From Culex pipiens pallens (taxonomy: Eukaryota; Arthropoda; Insecta; Diptera; Culicidae), in the NCBI RefSeq assembly GCF_016801865.2, contig NC_068938.1:19588873-19652872 (forward strand): DNA of 64,000 nt, written 5' to 3'. The notes under the pieces are model-generated. The model ran no database searches. It was not told the origin of the DNA and saw only the letters and a program-made list of their open reading frames with translations. Positions 1 through 10,300 of the stretch are shown here, piece after piece (within the stretch, counting starts at the first letter, position 1; each line of letters starts with the position of its first letter). The position numbers were made by a program, and so were the translations under genes.

Positions 1-224
1 AAAATAACCTTCGAAATACAAATTACATTATAAAAGAGGTAATATTCAACCTTTTTATTCCTTGGTTGGCCCACCTCTTACCCATACACAGTTTTTGTAG
101 TATGAAAAATTTCGATAATTTTTCGTTCGTGTTGAGAGAGTGTCCTGTAATCTTACTCCACTTCCGTTTATGCTCATCCATATCTCTCTTGTCTCGTCTC
201 AAGGCGCTCTTACAAATTCTATCA

Positions 225-1640
225 GCAATTCTCTCAGATTTCGGCCATTCGTTTTTTTTTTTTTATTTTTTAATCCGGCTGAAAATTTTTTGGTGCCTTC
301 GGTATGCCCAAATAACCCATTTTTCATCATAAGTTTGTCCATATTATTTTCCATACAATTTTGGAAGCTGTCCATACAAAAATGATATATGAAAATTCAA
401 AAATCTGTATCTTTTGAAGAAATTTTTTGATCGATTTGGTGTCTTCGGCAAAGTTGTAGGTTTGGATACACGGATAAAAAATGATACAAGGTAAAACAAA
501 ATTGTGATTTTTTATTTAGCATTTTAACACTAAAACTTGATTTACAAAAAAAAAAACACTATTTTTAATTTTTTTGATATGTTTTAGAGGTTATAAAATA
601 CCAACTTTTCAGAAATTTCCAGGTTGTGCAAAAAATCTTTGTAAAATCGATGTAAAATCAAATTTGCAATCAAAAAGTACTTTAGTGAAATTTGGAAAAA
701 ATGGGCACCGTTTTCAAGTTTACGCCATTTTTAGGTAACTTTTTTTAAAATAGTAGAAGTTTTTTCTTTTTTTAAAATTAGTGCACATGTTTGCCCACCT
801 TTGAAAACATATTTTTGAAAAGCTGAGAAAATTCTCTATATTTTGCCTTTTTCAAACTTTATTGATACGGCCCTTAGTTGCTGAGATATTGCCATGCAAA
901 GGTTAAAAAACAGGAAAATTGATGTTTTCTAAGTCTCACCACAAAACCCTCCATTTTCTAACATCGATATTTCAGCAACTTATGGTCCGATTTACTATGT
1001 TAAAATATAAAACAATCGTGAAATTTTCCGATCTTTTCGAAAACAATATTTTCAAAAAATTAAAATCAAGACAAACATTTCAAAAGGGTTAAACATTCAA
1101 TACTACGCCCTTTTGAAATGTTAGTACTTTTTGATTGCAAATTCAATTTTACATCAAAAAATGAAGTTGAAAAATTTTTGCGACCAATATTTCGATTTTT
1201 TTGAAAAAATCAGTATTGGTTAAAAAAATCATAACTCGGTCAAAGATTTTTGCACAACCTGGAAATTTTTGAACAGTTGGCCTAAAACATTTCAAAATAA
1301 AATCAAAATAATGTTTTTTTGCAAATCAAGTTTTAGTGACAAAAAATAAAATTAAAAATCACCATTTTTTCCCCCTATATCATTTTTTTTCAGTGTGTAC
1401 AATTTTGTCGAAGACACCAAATCGATCAAAAAATTTCTTCAAAAGATACAGATTTTTGAATTTTCATGCATCATATTTGTATGGACAGCTACAAAATTTG
1501 TATGGAAAATTATATGGGCAGACTAATAATGCAAAATGGCTTCTTTGGGCATACCGAAGGCACCAAAAAAGATTCAGCCTGATTTAAAAAATACAAAAAT
1601 TAAAATTAAAAAAACAGACCGATTTCGTAGAGAATTGCTC
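225..1640. repeat. Long foldback (inverted-repeat) element
   Basis: Two arms of roughly 460-520 bp (about 225-690 and 1115-1640) are imperfect reverse complements around an AT-rich spacer. Shared landmarks are GCAATTCTCT at both outer ends, GGTGCCTTCGGTATGCCC on the left against its complement on the right, the block TTGATCGATTTGGTGTCTTC and TTGCAATCAAAAAGTACT. No transposase reading frame is seen. Pieces of the same family recur near 10225, 15205 and 45880. It looks like a non-autonomous foldback DNA element; no clear target duplication was found. Bases 1-224 hold nothing I can name. Confidence 0.7.
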
Positions 1641-1904
1641 CTATTATGGAGAGTCTTTTATCACTCAGATTACATCAAATTTAGGGTATTGGAACCATTT
1701 GCTATTCCACACGCATAATTACACCTTCCAAATTTACACAATTTTTTACTGTGTTGTTTCTAAGGTAAGCCTCCTGCTCAAACGGTTCAATGGGTTTACA
1801 ACGAAAGAAGTCTTGTTTTAATCATGCTAAGGGAGCGTTCTTTTATTACGTAACGCAGTTGAATTAGATCTATTAGTTCGAAAGCTCTGAGTAAAAATAA
1901 TACA

Positions 1905-2015
1905 GTTCAGACTCGGTTATCCAAAGGCCTTAGAAAAAAATTAAAAAACACGAACCTTCGGACAATCGAACTTCTGATAATCGGAACTTCGGATAATCGA
2001 GTCTGGACTGCAGAA
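1905..2015. repeat. Fragment of a TTCGGATAATCGA-type MITE
   Basis: Several copies of the motif TTCGGATAATCGA and its variants lie here beside CAGACTCGGTTATCC and GAGTCTGGACTGCAG, matching the foldback element at 14605-14975 and a remnant near 23800. It is degraded. The rest of 1640-2475 shows no recognisable feature beyond the probable promoter and 5' leader of the next gene. Confidence 0.5.
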
Positions 2016-2475
2016 ATTTTTTAGAAGATCGTCAAAAAAGAGGGCGGTGCCGAAAAAAGAAATGTTCAATCGCGCTTATGATAAAGTGTTGGCAACATCT
2101 AATTGCAACAACCTGATAAAACACGTTATAACGAGTTGAAATTTGTTCAAGTTTCAACACGATCCAACATGTTTCAAGAGGTCGTTTCGAGCTAGTATGT
2201 AACACATGGGCGAAAGAACTTCATCCATTCGTCGCCAACCAAGTCGTACAGATAATTTGTTTGGTGTTTATATTCAAATCTCGTACAATCGCAGAAACCA
2301 ATTTAAAATCGTCATATTTCGTTCTTGCCCACCATCTTGAAGATAGCCTTACTGAGGTTTCAATCGCAAAAGATAGCGATATTCGTCATTCTTACGCCGG
2401 CAGTCAAGTCACGCAGTTCGCGAATTTTGTAAATTTTTGTTTTTTGGTTGAACCCGAATAAAATTCCAAGCTATA

Positions 2476-2907
2476 ATGAACTCAACCCATTCGACATCAC
2501 TTGCGAAAGAATGTTTGGACTTTTACAAGGAAATAATAATTGAGATTGCCGATCTGATACGACGGAACAAAATCGTTCAAGCGGTCCAGGAGTTTAGCCA
2601 ACTTCCCAGAGAGAAACAAATAAGCGTTCTGAGTTCCGTGATTTGTAATCTACTTAGCGAAGGACTAACGGTGGTGACAAACTTGCTATCTTTTCTGCGA
2701 AAGTACAGCGCCAAGTACTATTGCGTGGAACTGCTTTTTGCGGGTCTCGATAAGCTGACCGATCTGCTGGAGGCTCATGTTGAAAAAGTTCCTGTAATAG
2801 TTGGATGCGCGCTGCTTGCGTACACCGTATTGAACGACGTGCTCCAATTTCTCCGGGACTTTTCATTGGATTTGCTGATTAAAAAGGTGCTGCCTTTGAT
2901 GTTTTGA
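2476..2907 (+). CDS. Hypothetical small helical protein (143 aa)
   Basis: A single-exon frame opens at ATG 2476. I do not recognise the family. The protein is predicted to be almost entirely helical, with amphipathic and hydrophobic stretches (residues about 45-75 and 100-140) and one candidate membrane-like segment near 105-120, but no clear signal peptide. Coding is supported by codon use that is GC-richer than the surroundings, by a Met start after an A-rich leader, and by a polyadenylation signal that begins on the last base of the stop codon (2907-2912); a second AATAAA follows near 2955. The next gene starts only 101 bp downstream on the same strand, so the two may share a transcript or be packed tandemly. 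It could be mosquito-specific. Confidence 0.6.
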   Translation: MNSTHSTSLAKECLDFYKEIIIEIADLIRRNKIVQAVQEFSQLPREKQISVLSSVICNLLSEGLTVVTNLLSFLRKYSAKYYCVELLFAGLDKLTDLLEAHVEKVPVIVGCALLAYTVLNDVLQFLRDFSLDLLIKKVLPLMF

Positions 2908-2912
2908 ATAAA
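2907..2912 (+). terminator. Poly(A) signal overlapping the stop codon
   Basis: AATAAA starts on the final A of the TGA stop of the 143-residue gene, so the 3' UTR would be only some tens of bases. A second AATAAA near 2955 is an alternative. Confidence 0.6.
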
Positions 2913-3008
2913 AGAATCTACTCTTATTATAAAAATTGTCTTATCATTTATTGAGAAATAAATTACATAACAATACATTTATGAAACTCATGATTCCGTA
3001 GACACGAA

Positions 3009-5934
3009 ATGATCAAGCGCAAACCGAAATCATCCGGCGGTACAAAACCCCCCTTAGACCCGGTCCGTGCCTACCAGCAGGAAACCCTGGAACAGCACAA
3101 CCGCACCATCGAGACGACCCTGTTTGAGAACGAGCTGAACAAGTTCCGCAAGGAAATCACACGCAACGGCAAGCGGAACCAGGTGAGCGAGCAGAAGAAG
3201 AGCTTCCTGTTTATCGACCTGCCCAAGATCGACAACAGCTTCATCTACGATAGCCTGGAGGAGTGCGAGAAGTTTACGAACGATTTCTACGAGAGTGCTA
3301 TCCGTGGGACGGATAACTACATCGAGGAGGTGCGGCAGGAGCAGCTGATCATGTACAAGGAGCCGGCTACGATCGAGGAGATTCGGGAGGAACCGGTGGA
3401 GAGCAAGACTAACGGGGAAGGTTCGAGCGATGATGAGGAGAACAAGATTGTGCGCTTTGGGGATACCCAGGTGATTACGTATCCGGCGGAGGAGTCGTCG
3501 TTCTCGCTGGACGGTTCCGAGTACGATTTTGACGATAATGAGCTGTTTCTGGAGTCGCTGGACTCGGACTTGGACGAGTTTGATGAGACGGAGTTTTTGT
3601 CGACGGAGAGTCCCTCGGAGGGTCAGGATGGGCGAGGTACGAACGCGTATCATACGGATTCCAGTGACGATGGGTTTAACGTGACGCGTATTGAGGACTC
3701 GGGTGGGTCTTCCAAGGATGACAGTACCGACTTTGGGAGGGAGAAGTTGACCTACAACTATGACGACTATCCGGAGGTGCTTGAGGAACCGTTTCCGTCG
3801 CTGGATGAAGGGGATTTGATCACGGTGAACCGTTGCAAGATGGGAAAGAAAGACTACAGCAAGCTTCGTGTGACGAACTACAAGGCTGAGGACGGGAAGG
3901 AGGTCGATGATAAAGCGGAGATTTCTGAAGAGTCCCGCAAGGTCATTAGTGCAGCGTTGAAGGAGGGCTTCATGCAGAACTACGACAAAGCATTGCTCAA
4001 GCAGTTCTTCTTCAAGTGGCTTCAGTTTACGATCTTGGAGAAGATTTCCAAAGGTGCCGGGGTGATTTCAACGCGCGAGCAGAAGCTCAAACGCATCAAC
4101 GACTTTATCAACAACATTCGAGCAAACAAGAAGAAAACGGTGAAGCCACCAAGCATTGCACAGGTTGCGAGTGCTCGGAAGGACTACGAGCATCGTCTGA
4201 AGGTTCAGCAGGACATCATCGAGCTGCAGAAGCTGAAGCTGGAACGTCAGGAACGCATCATAACCGAGCTGAAACTGTCCAAGTTCTCGGAAGCGGCCAA
4301 GATATCCAAGATGGAGATTCAAAGCGAGCTCCACAAGGCCATGCGCACCGGCCACGTGCGTCTGCGGGCCAAAGCCAAGTGTATCCAGATCGTCGGAAAC
4401 ATGAAGAACGACACCAGCGAAGAGGATGAAATGCGCAAACTGCAAGCCCAGGGGCTGATGATCCCCAAGTTCCTCGCAAAGATGCAACAACGCGCTTTCG
4501 AACGTAGCCAGCGCCACCAGGAGGCCAAGGAGCGCCGCCTCCGGATGGAGAAGGAGCGCGAGGAGAACAAAGTGGCCGCCGAAGAGGCGAAACGTCTCGA
4601 GGACGAGGAAGACCGCAAGAAGCGCTACCGCGAGATGCGCGAGAAGCGCAAGATCGAGAAGCTGCAGAAGATCATCCGCGAGCAGGAACGCCAGGCGTGG
4701 ATCGCCAACAACCAGATCGCCAAGGAGTTCCGGCTGCTCAAGCTGAAGCGGTTCGCCATACTGGCGTTCAAGCTGCTGCTCGGCATCCGGCGGGACAACG
4801 AGCGGCGCGCGTTGGCCGCCCGCAAGCGGTACTACAAGCGGAAGTACTTCCGCCGCTGGTGGGGCCTCACGAACTCGGTTTGGGAGGGCAAGAAGCAGCG
4901 CGCGGACGAGCTGGCCAACGCGAAGGTCATGCGGCTCGGGATGAACGCGTGGAAGGAGGTGGGTTTTTGGACGGTTGTCACGTTTGTGAAGAATGTAATG
5001 TTATTGTTTTGTTGTTTACTTTTGACAGTTCTGCCACGAGCAGCGCAAAAAGATGCAGGTCGCCATGGACTGGTGGGAGGTGCGTCAAACGGAGAAGGTC
5101 ATTTCGGTGTGGGTTGGACGCACGAAGCAGTCGCTGCTGATTCTGCAGGGCAAGATGTCGCACGCGTCCGCGCACTATGAGTGGTAAGTTGTTTCTAAGG
5201 CCCTGTTGGATGTTCCGACGAGAGGACATTTGCAGGAACCATACGAATTTGGGCAATATGGGTATCAAACTTCATGGTTTTTTATTCCAAGTAAGAAAAT
5301 TGATAGTTTGACTGGATTGGCCATAACCCGGAATGACCAGATGCCCTCTGGGATGTTCCGACGAGAGGACATTTGCCAAAATCTTACAAGTTTGAGCAAA
5401 ATTCAAGGATTTTTATGCCAAGTAAGAAAATTGATAGTTTGACTGCACTGACCACAATCCGGAATGGCCAGATGCCCTCTGGGATGTTCCAACGAGGGGA
5501 CTTTTGCTAGAACCGTATGAGATTGAGCAAAATGGGTATCAAACTTCATGGTTTTTTATGCCAAGTAAGAGAATTTATATTTTGACTGGATTAGTCACAA
5601 ATCGGAAGGTCCAGAAGCCTTGTAGGATGTTCCGACGAGCGGACATTTGCTGGAATCATGGGTATTTTTGCAATATGGGTATCAAACTTCATGGTTTTGA
5701 ATTCCTAGTATGAAAATGCCCTCGGATGTTCCATCGTGGAGACATTTGATAAAACTGAACCTTTTTTTCAATTTTCTTTCCCACAGGCAACTCAAGTGGA
5801 AGGTGTTTGAGCGCTGGCAGCGCCTCCACATCATACTGAAGATTGAGAAAGAGACTGAGCAGCGGCGCCAGCGGTGGCGCATGAAGATCTGGGAGCTGCT
5901 GCCCGACTACAAACCGATCGAGGAGGAGATTTAA
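3009..5934 (+). CDS. CCDC191-like coiled-coil protein, three exons
   Basis: Exons 3009-4958, 5029-5183 and 5787-5934 join in frame (GT-AG introns; donors GTGGGT and GTAAGT, acceptors TTGACAG and CCCACAG) to give about 750 residues. Residues 1-300 are acidic and Ser/Asp-rich and probably disordered. Residues about 310-345 hold a W-containing helix (FFFKWLQF). Residues about 370-600 form a charged Glu/Lys/Arg coiled coil, with MQQRAFERSQRHQEAKERR as the most family-like stretch. The C-terminus repeats short Trp/Arg-rich helices (RRWWGL, MDWWEVR, LKWKVFERWQRL) resembling SFI1/CCDC191-type repeats. Human CCDC191 is poorly characterised; a centrosomal or ciliary role is inference. The first intron (70 bp) reads open, so an unspliced reading would wrongly extend exon 1. 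It is convergent with the ZDHHC23-like gene. Confidence 0.7.
5205..5750 (+). repeat. Intronic minisatellite, about 137 bp unit
   Basis: The second intron of the CCDC191-like gene is mostly a tandem repeat. The landmark GGATGTTCCGACGAGAGGAC, or a variant, appears near 5210, 5345, 5483, 5626 and 5722, followed each time by ATTTGC and, in most units, by GGGTATCAAACTTCATGG. Spacing is 135-143 bp, with the last unit truncated. Copies differ by a few substitutions. Confidence 0.8.
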
Positions 5935-6078
5935 GCATTAACCCTAGATACCAGCAACACCGTCAGCAATATTATTGTGCAACACTTGATATAAGCTAAA
6001 GTCTGATTTTTTCAATTTTTCTTCCAGAATTTTCAACCTGTAGTAGCGACTTTGTAGTAGAATCGTTTTTTCGAAGAA

Positions 6079-6084
6079 AATAAA
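6079..6084 (+). terminator. Poly(A) signal of the CCDC191-like gene
   Basis: AATAAA 145 bp after the stop codon, in an AT-rich context. It lies about 100 bp from the opposing signal of the convergent gene. Confidence 0.5.
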
Positions 6085-6179
6085 ATTTGGAAACTCAAAA
6101 AAGGCTGTGATATTCTTGTTGAAGGGAATTCCACCTAATTTTGGAGTGTTGATAATAATCACTTAAATTAATATCAATG

Positions 6180-6185
6180 TTTATT
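6180..6185 (-). terminator. Poly(A) signal of the ZDHHC23/GABPI-like gene
   Basis: AATAAA on the minus strand, about 1.17 kb past the stop codon at 7359. If used, the AT-rich stretch 6186-7358 is a long 3' UTR. I see no other gene there, only poly-T tracts and AT-rich sequence. Confidence 0.4.
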
Positions 6186-7358
6186 GGCTATTTCTACGGA
6201 ACCTTTAGACCGCTGTTCGCCGATACATAACGAAAGGGTCGAAGGGGTTTGATTTTTCTGTTGGATATTTTTGTAATGCGCTCAATTTCTTGAGCTCTGA
6301 GCTTCTCTATCGTTTGGTGATATTTTTTAGGTTAGTTCATTAGAGCGTAAAATAACTGCCATGTATAATAATAATACGGATGATAACAAACTGGGTTTTT
6401 TTTTCGCTATTTTAGAGAGTGCACTTATTACGTGTGGTGAAAGATGAAACGGAAAAAACGATTTGGTGTTTTTTTTTTGTGTGTTTTTGCATTTGATGCC
6501 GTAACCGAACAACCTAAATCTCTAAACGGTTTGCTTTCCACACCTAAATGAGCACCAATCAGAACCTAATTGCGTATATTTGTGCTAGAATAATAATTGT
6601 TTTAATATTTTTTTGTTTTGCTTTTAACGATACGTAGAGCATAGGATATTGTTTGTAATTCATGATAAGTGGTTACGTGAAAGTGAGAAGGAGGAAAAAG
6701 AAAACTATATTATTCATAATCTTCTTCTTCTTCTTCGTTTATCTAAAACGTTTATCAGTCTACATACTGGCTGTGGCTTTGAAGAGCAACAGCGCTTGTT
6801 TGAATCCTTTTTCGCACAAAAGGATGGGTTTTTGTTTGTCTATCATTGGAATTAGTTTTGTGAATTTATGATATACTTTGTTACTTTAGGTTTTTTTTGC
6901 GATTAAGTAGTGTTTTATGGGATTTTTGTAATTCTTTTCTTCTTTCTTTAAGGAGCAAAGAAATTACAAGGTTGACTACTTACGACCTAAATTGACTTAA
7001 ACTTACTTTAAATTTAAACTGCCTTTTTGTTAAGAATATTTCGTTCATTCAATAAATATTCTTCGCGGGAAAAACATGAAACAGGAAACTCAACTTAAAC
7101 GCTACCTTCAAAAGGTGTTCAATTCGAAGGCAACATTTTCTTCTCTTCTTGTTTTCTTTTTATTGTTTTAGAATTAATTATTAGTTTTTTTTGGTATGAT
7201 ATCATATTTTAGTTAAAACGGTTAAAAATACGTACGCTTTTGTTTGTATATCCGATACAATATATAAGGATGATCATATAACGAGTACACTAATAATAAT
7301 GATAATAATAAGGACTCAATAATCATAATCATTGTGGCGCGACTGCGTTTTCGTGCTC

Positions 7359-10300
7359 TTATTGTCCCAGGCAGAACATCTTCCAGTTGACGAGACAGTT
7401 CCGCCGGTTGATATGCTCGCCCCGCTGCCACTCGGTGCCGGTGAAGCCACGGGAGATCAGACAGGACTGCTCCCCGGAAGAAGAAAAAGAACAAACGGAA
7501 AAGTAGGGGGACAGAGTTAGGAAAAGAAGGACTCAACCAATAAGTGAAACCCCGAACGAACCTGTTTCAGTAGTGAGATCAAGATGAAGAGTGACATAAG
7601 AAGGGCATAGATGGCGCCGGTGAAGCAGAGTGCAATGCTGCAAGAAAGGAAAGAGGTTGGCTTTAAATGATTTCTTTTGAGATGTTGAAAGAATTCAATG
7701 AGTGACCTCATTTTTAGCAAAAAATGATAATTGAACCCAAATTAAATCAAGATTAACCCAAATCGCTGCTAAAATTTAAAAAAAAAACCCATAATTTCCA
7801 TGTAGATAACATCCCTCACACCTCACTTTTTAAGCAATTTTGGAGCACCCTTCGTCCTCGTGGCATCATTTCAATCATTTCAAAATGCAGCAGGTGAAAT
7901 CAGCACGACAACAAAAGAGAAAGATGTCCCAATATTCAATTCTAATTTCGATTCAAATGTAAATATTCCTCCCCTCCCACCGACCACCCCAAAACGAGAT
8001 ATCTGCCAAGTGGTGACGACGACGATGGTCATGTCGTCGACCGGCCCAGAAATCGTGACGAACGCTAGTTTGTCCTCGCCGGGAAAAATTAAATTCAAAT
8101 TTCACATACACATATTTCTCCACCTAGGAGGTGGTGGCCGATTTCTTTTTTTCTCTCTCTCTCTCTCTGCCCCTTTGGACTATCGCCGGTGGAAAATTAT
8201 GCAAATTAGGCGCCTCACATTTCCCCCCTCCACACACTTACGAGGACGATGACAGAAAAAAGAAAGCACCCGCCACACCGCCACTACTAGAACCTGTCGT
8301 TGGTTGGCGTTGGATTTGGCGCGGGAAAAACAAGGAATTAAACTGCTGGCCCTGCTGGGTTGGTTCACCTTTGAAAAAAAAATAGTCACAGGGTGGCCAC
8401 TCGAAGCACAAAATCTCCATTTTATTAATAAAATCCAATTGGAAATCATGTTTTTATCTATTTGGATGTAAATTTATCAACACATCCTTTTGCGAACATT
8501 ATTAGATTTATTACTTTCGTTTTACCCTTCGATACAAATGCTGAAAAGTTGAACTTTTCAACACTTAAATGAGTGCTGTAATGAACTGCTATTTTTGGTG
8601 ATGATAAGTTGCCGAAATCAGGGGTGACCAAAGTATGGTTTTTGGTGGTCCGTGGAGCCATTTTGAATGCTCATGAGAAATAGTCTTTTTTTAATTCTTT
8701 TTGTATTTAACTTATTAAAAATATTATATTTCTCATGAACACAGGAAAATGGGTTTTTAAATTCCAAAAAATTTTGCAACGATTGATTGCAACAATTGAT
8801 TGAGAAATTTCAAATTAGACACAAAACATTCTTGTTAAATTTCCAGTTTGAAATTTGAACGATCAGCCAGCAACTTTAAGCAACTTTGCTATAGAATGAC
8901 AAGAAATGTAAGTAGTGCCAACATGGAATTACAAAACAATATCGATTTTTCTTTGGCCAAAGAAGACTTTTTTCATATTTTTTCAGGCTAAAATAAAAAT
9001 CAAGGCGCGGCAATTTTTTTTAATGAAGTTGAATTAAAAAAACACTTCTGAAATTTTTAGCGTCAAATTTGTTCTATATTTTTCATTTTATTTTGTTCTT
9101 TGATGCTTCTATTCGAAAATACTTTTTTTCGAATAGTTTTTTTTTCAGATGTTGATATCTTAGCAAATTTTCAACTTATATTAAATTTTAATAATTGAGA
9201 TTTACGTTGAATTGTTTAAATATGTGATAAAATATTTTAATTTTTATACATAATTAAATACTCAAACTTTATGCATTTAATTAAGTAAAATCTAAACAAA
9301 TTTTCTAAAACTATGAATAAAATATGTTCTGACGATTTATACGAAAATCATACAATTGAAATACTTAATCTAATTAGATCATAAATTAAATATTTTTTTT
9401 ATGTTTTTAATAGATTTCTCATATACATACATTTTTTGCAACGCTAATTATTCTCAATTTTACAAATTTCTTGCAATAAATAATAATAAAAAAGGTTTTT
9501 TTTTATTATTTTGAGTTTTGGCGTCCTTTTTTCAAGAAGGGGTTTATTGCGAGTTTTTGCATTTTTTTAAAAAGGCATTAAACAATGATTTTGAGTACTT
9601 TTTTTATTTAAAATATATAAAAATAGTTTATAAACTTCTCATGATTAAAAATTCCTAAAAAATAATCTGTGAAATTTCGTTTGTGCTCTTTCCACCATGA
9701 GCGGATAGGAAAAAATGTCATAATATATTTTTTTTGTTTTCGTTTTTTCCCACATTAGTAGTTCTTTAAAAAAAATTGCGAGCGTTTGATTTTTTTTTAA
9801 AGTGAAGTTTTAATTGATTTTATTCATATACTCATGGTTTGACACCAACTGCTGTCAAACAAACGGGGGGCACTTTTTAGTTTGACACCCCTTTTACACG
9901 GAGTTCACACACACTATCAAACGTTTGTTTTGATAGTGTGCGTGAGCGCCGTGTAAAAAGTGACAGTTCGTCACTTTTTAAATTTGATTTTGAGTCAGTT
10001 TACACAAGATTAATTCCGACGACGTTTTTATCTACGATTTTGCATATCGATTTTATTTCTTGAGTTTTTTTTTTTTTTTTTAAAGGTCCAATAAGCTTTT
10101 GTCTTCCATATGTTTATAGGACCTATTCAAAAAAAAACTCTGGATTTTTTTCTATTTGGTTGAAACTTTGTCCAAAAGAAAGCGAAAGAAGCAATTTGAA
10201 TCATTACTTTTTCCATACATGCGAGTTGAGAAGGTATTTTCTGAACGATTTGGTATCTTCGGCAAAGTTTTAAATTAAGATTAGGGAAATGGGAACACAG

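Noticed and set aside
7860..8252. 130-codon plus-strand frame as a nested gene
   Set aside because: No domain, low-complexity composition and no coding bias; it lies in an intron of the opposite-strand gene.
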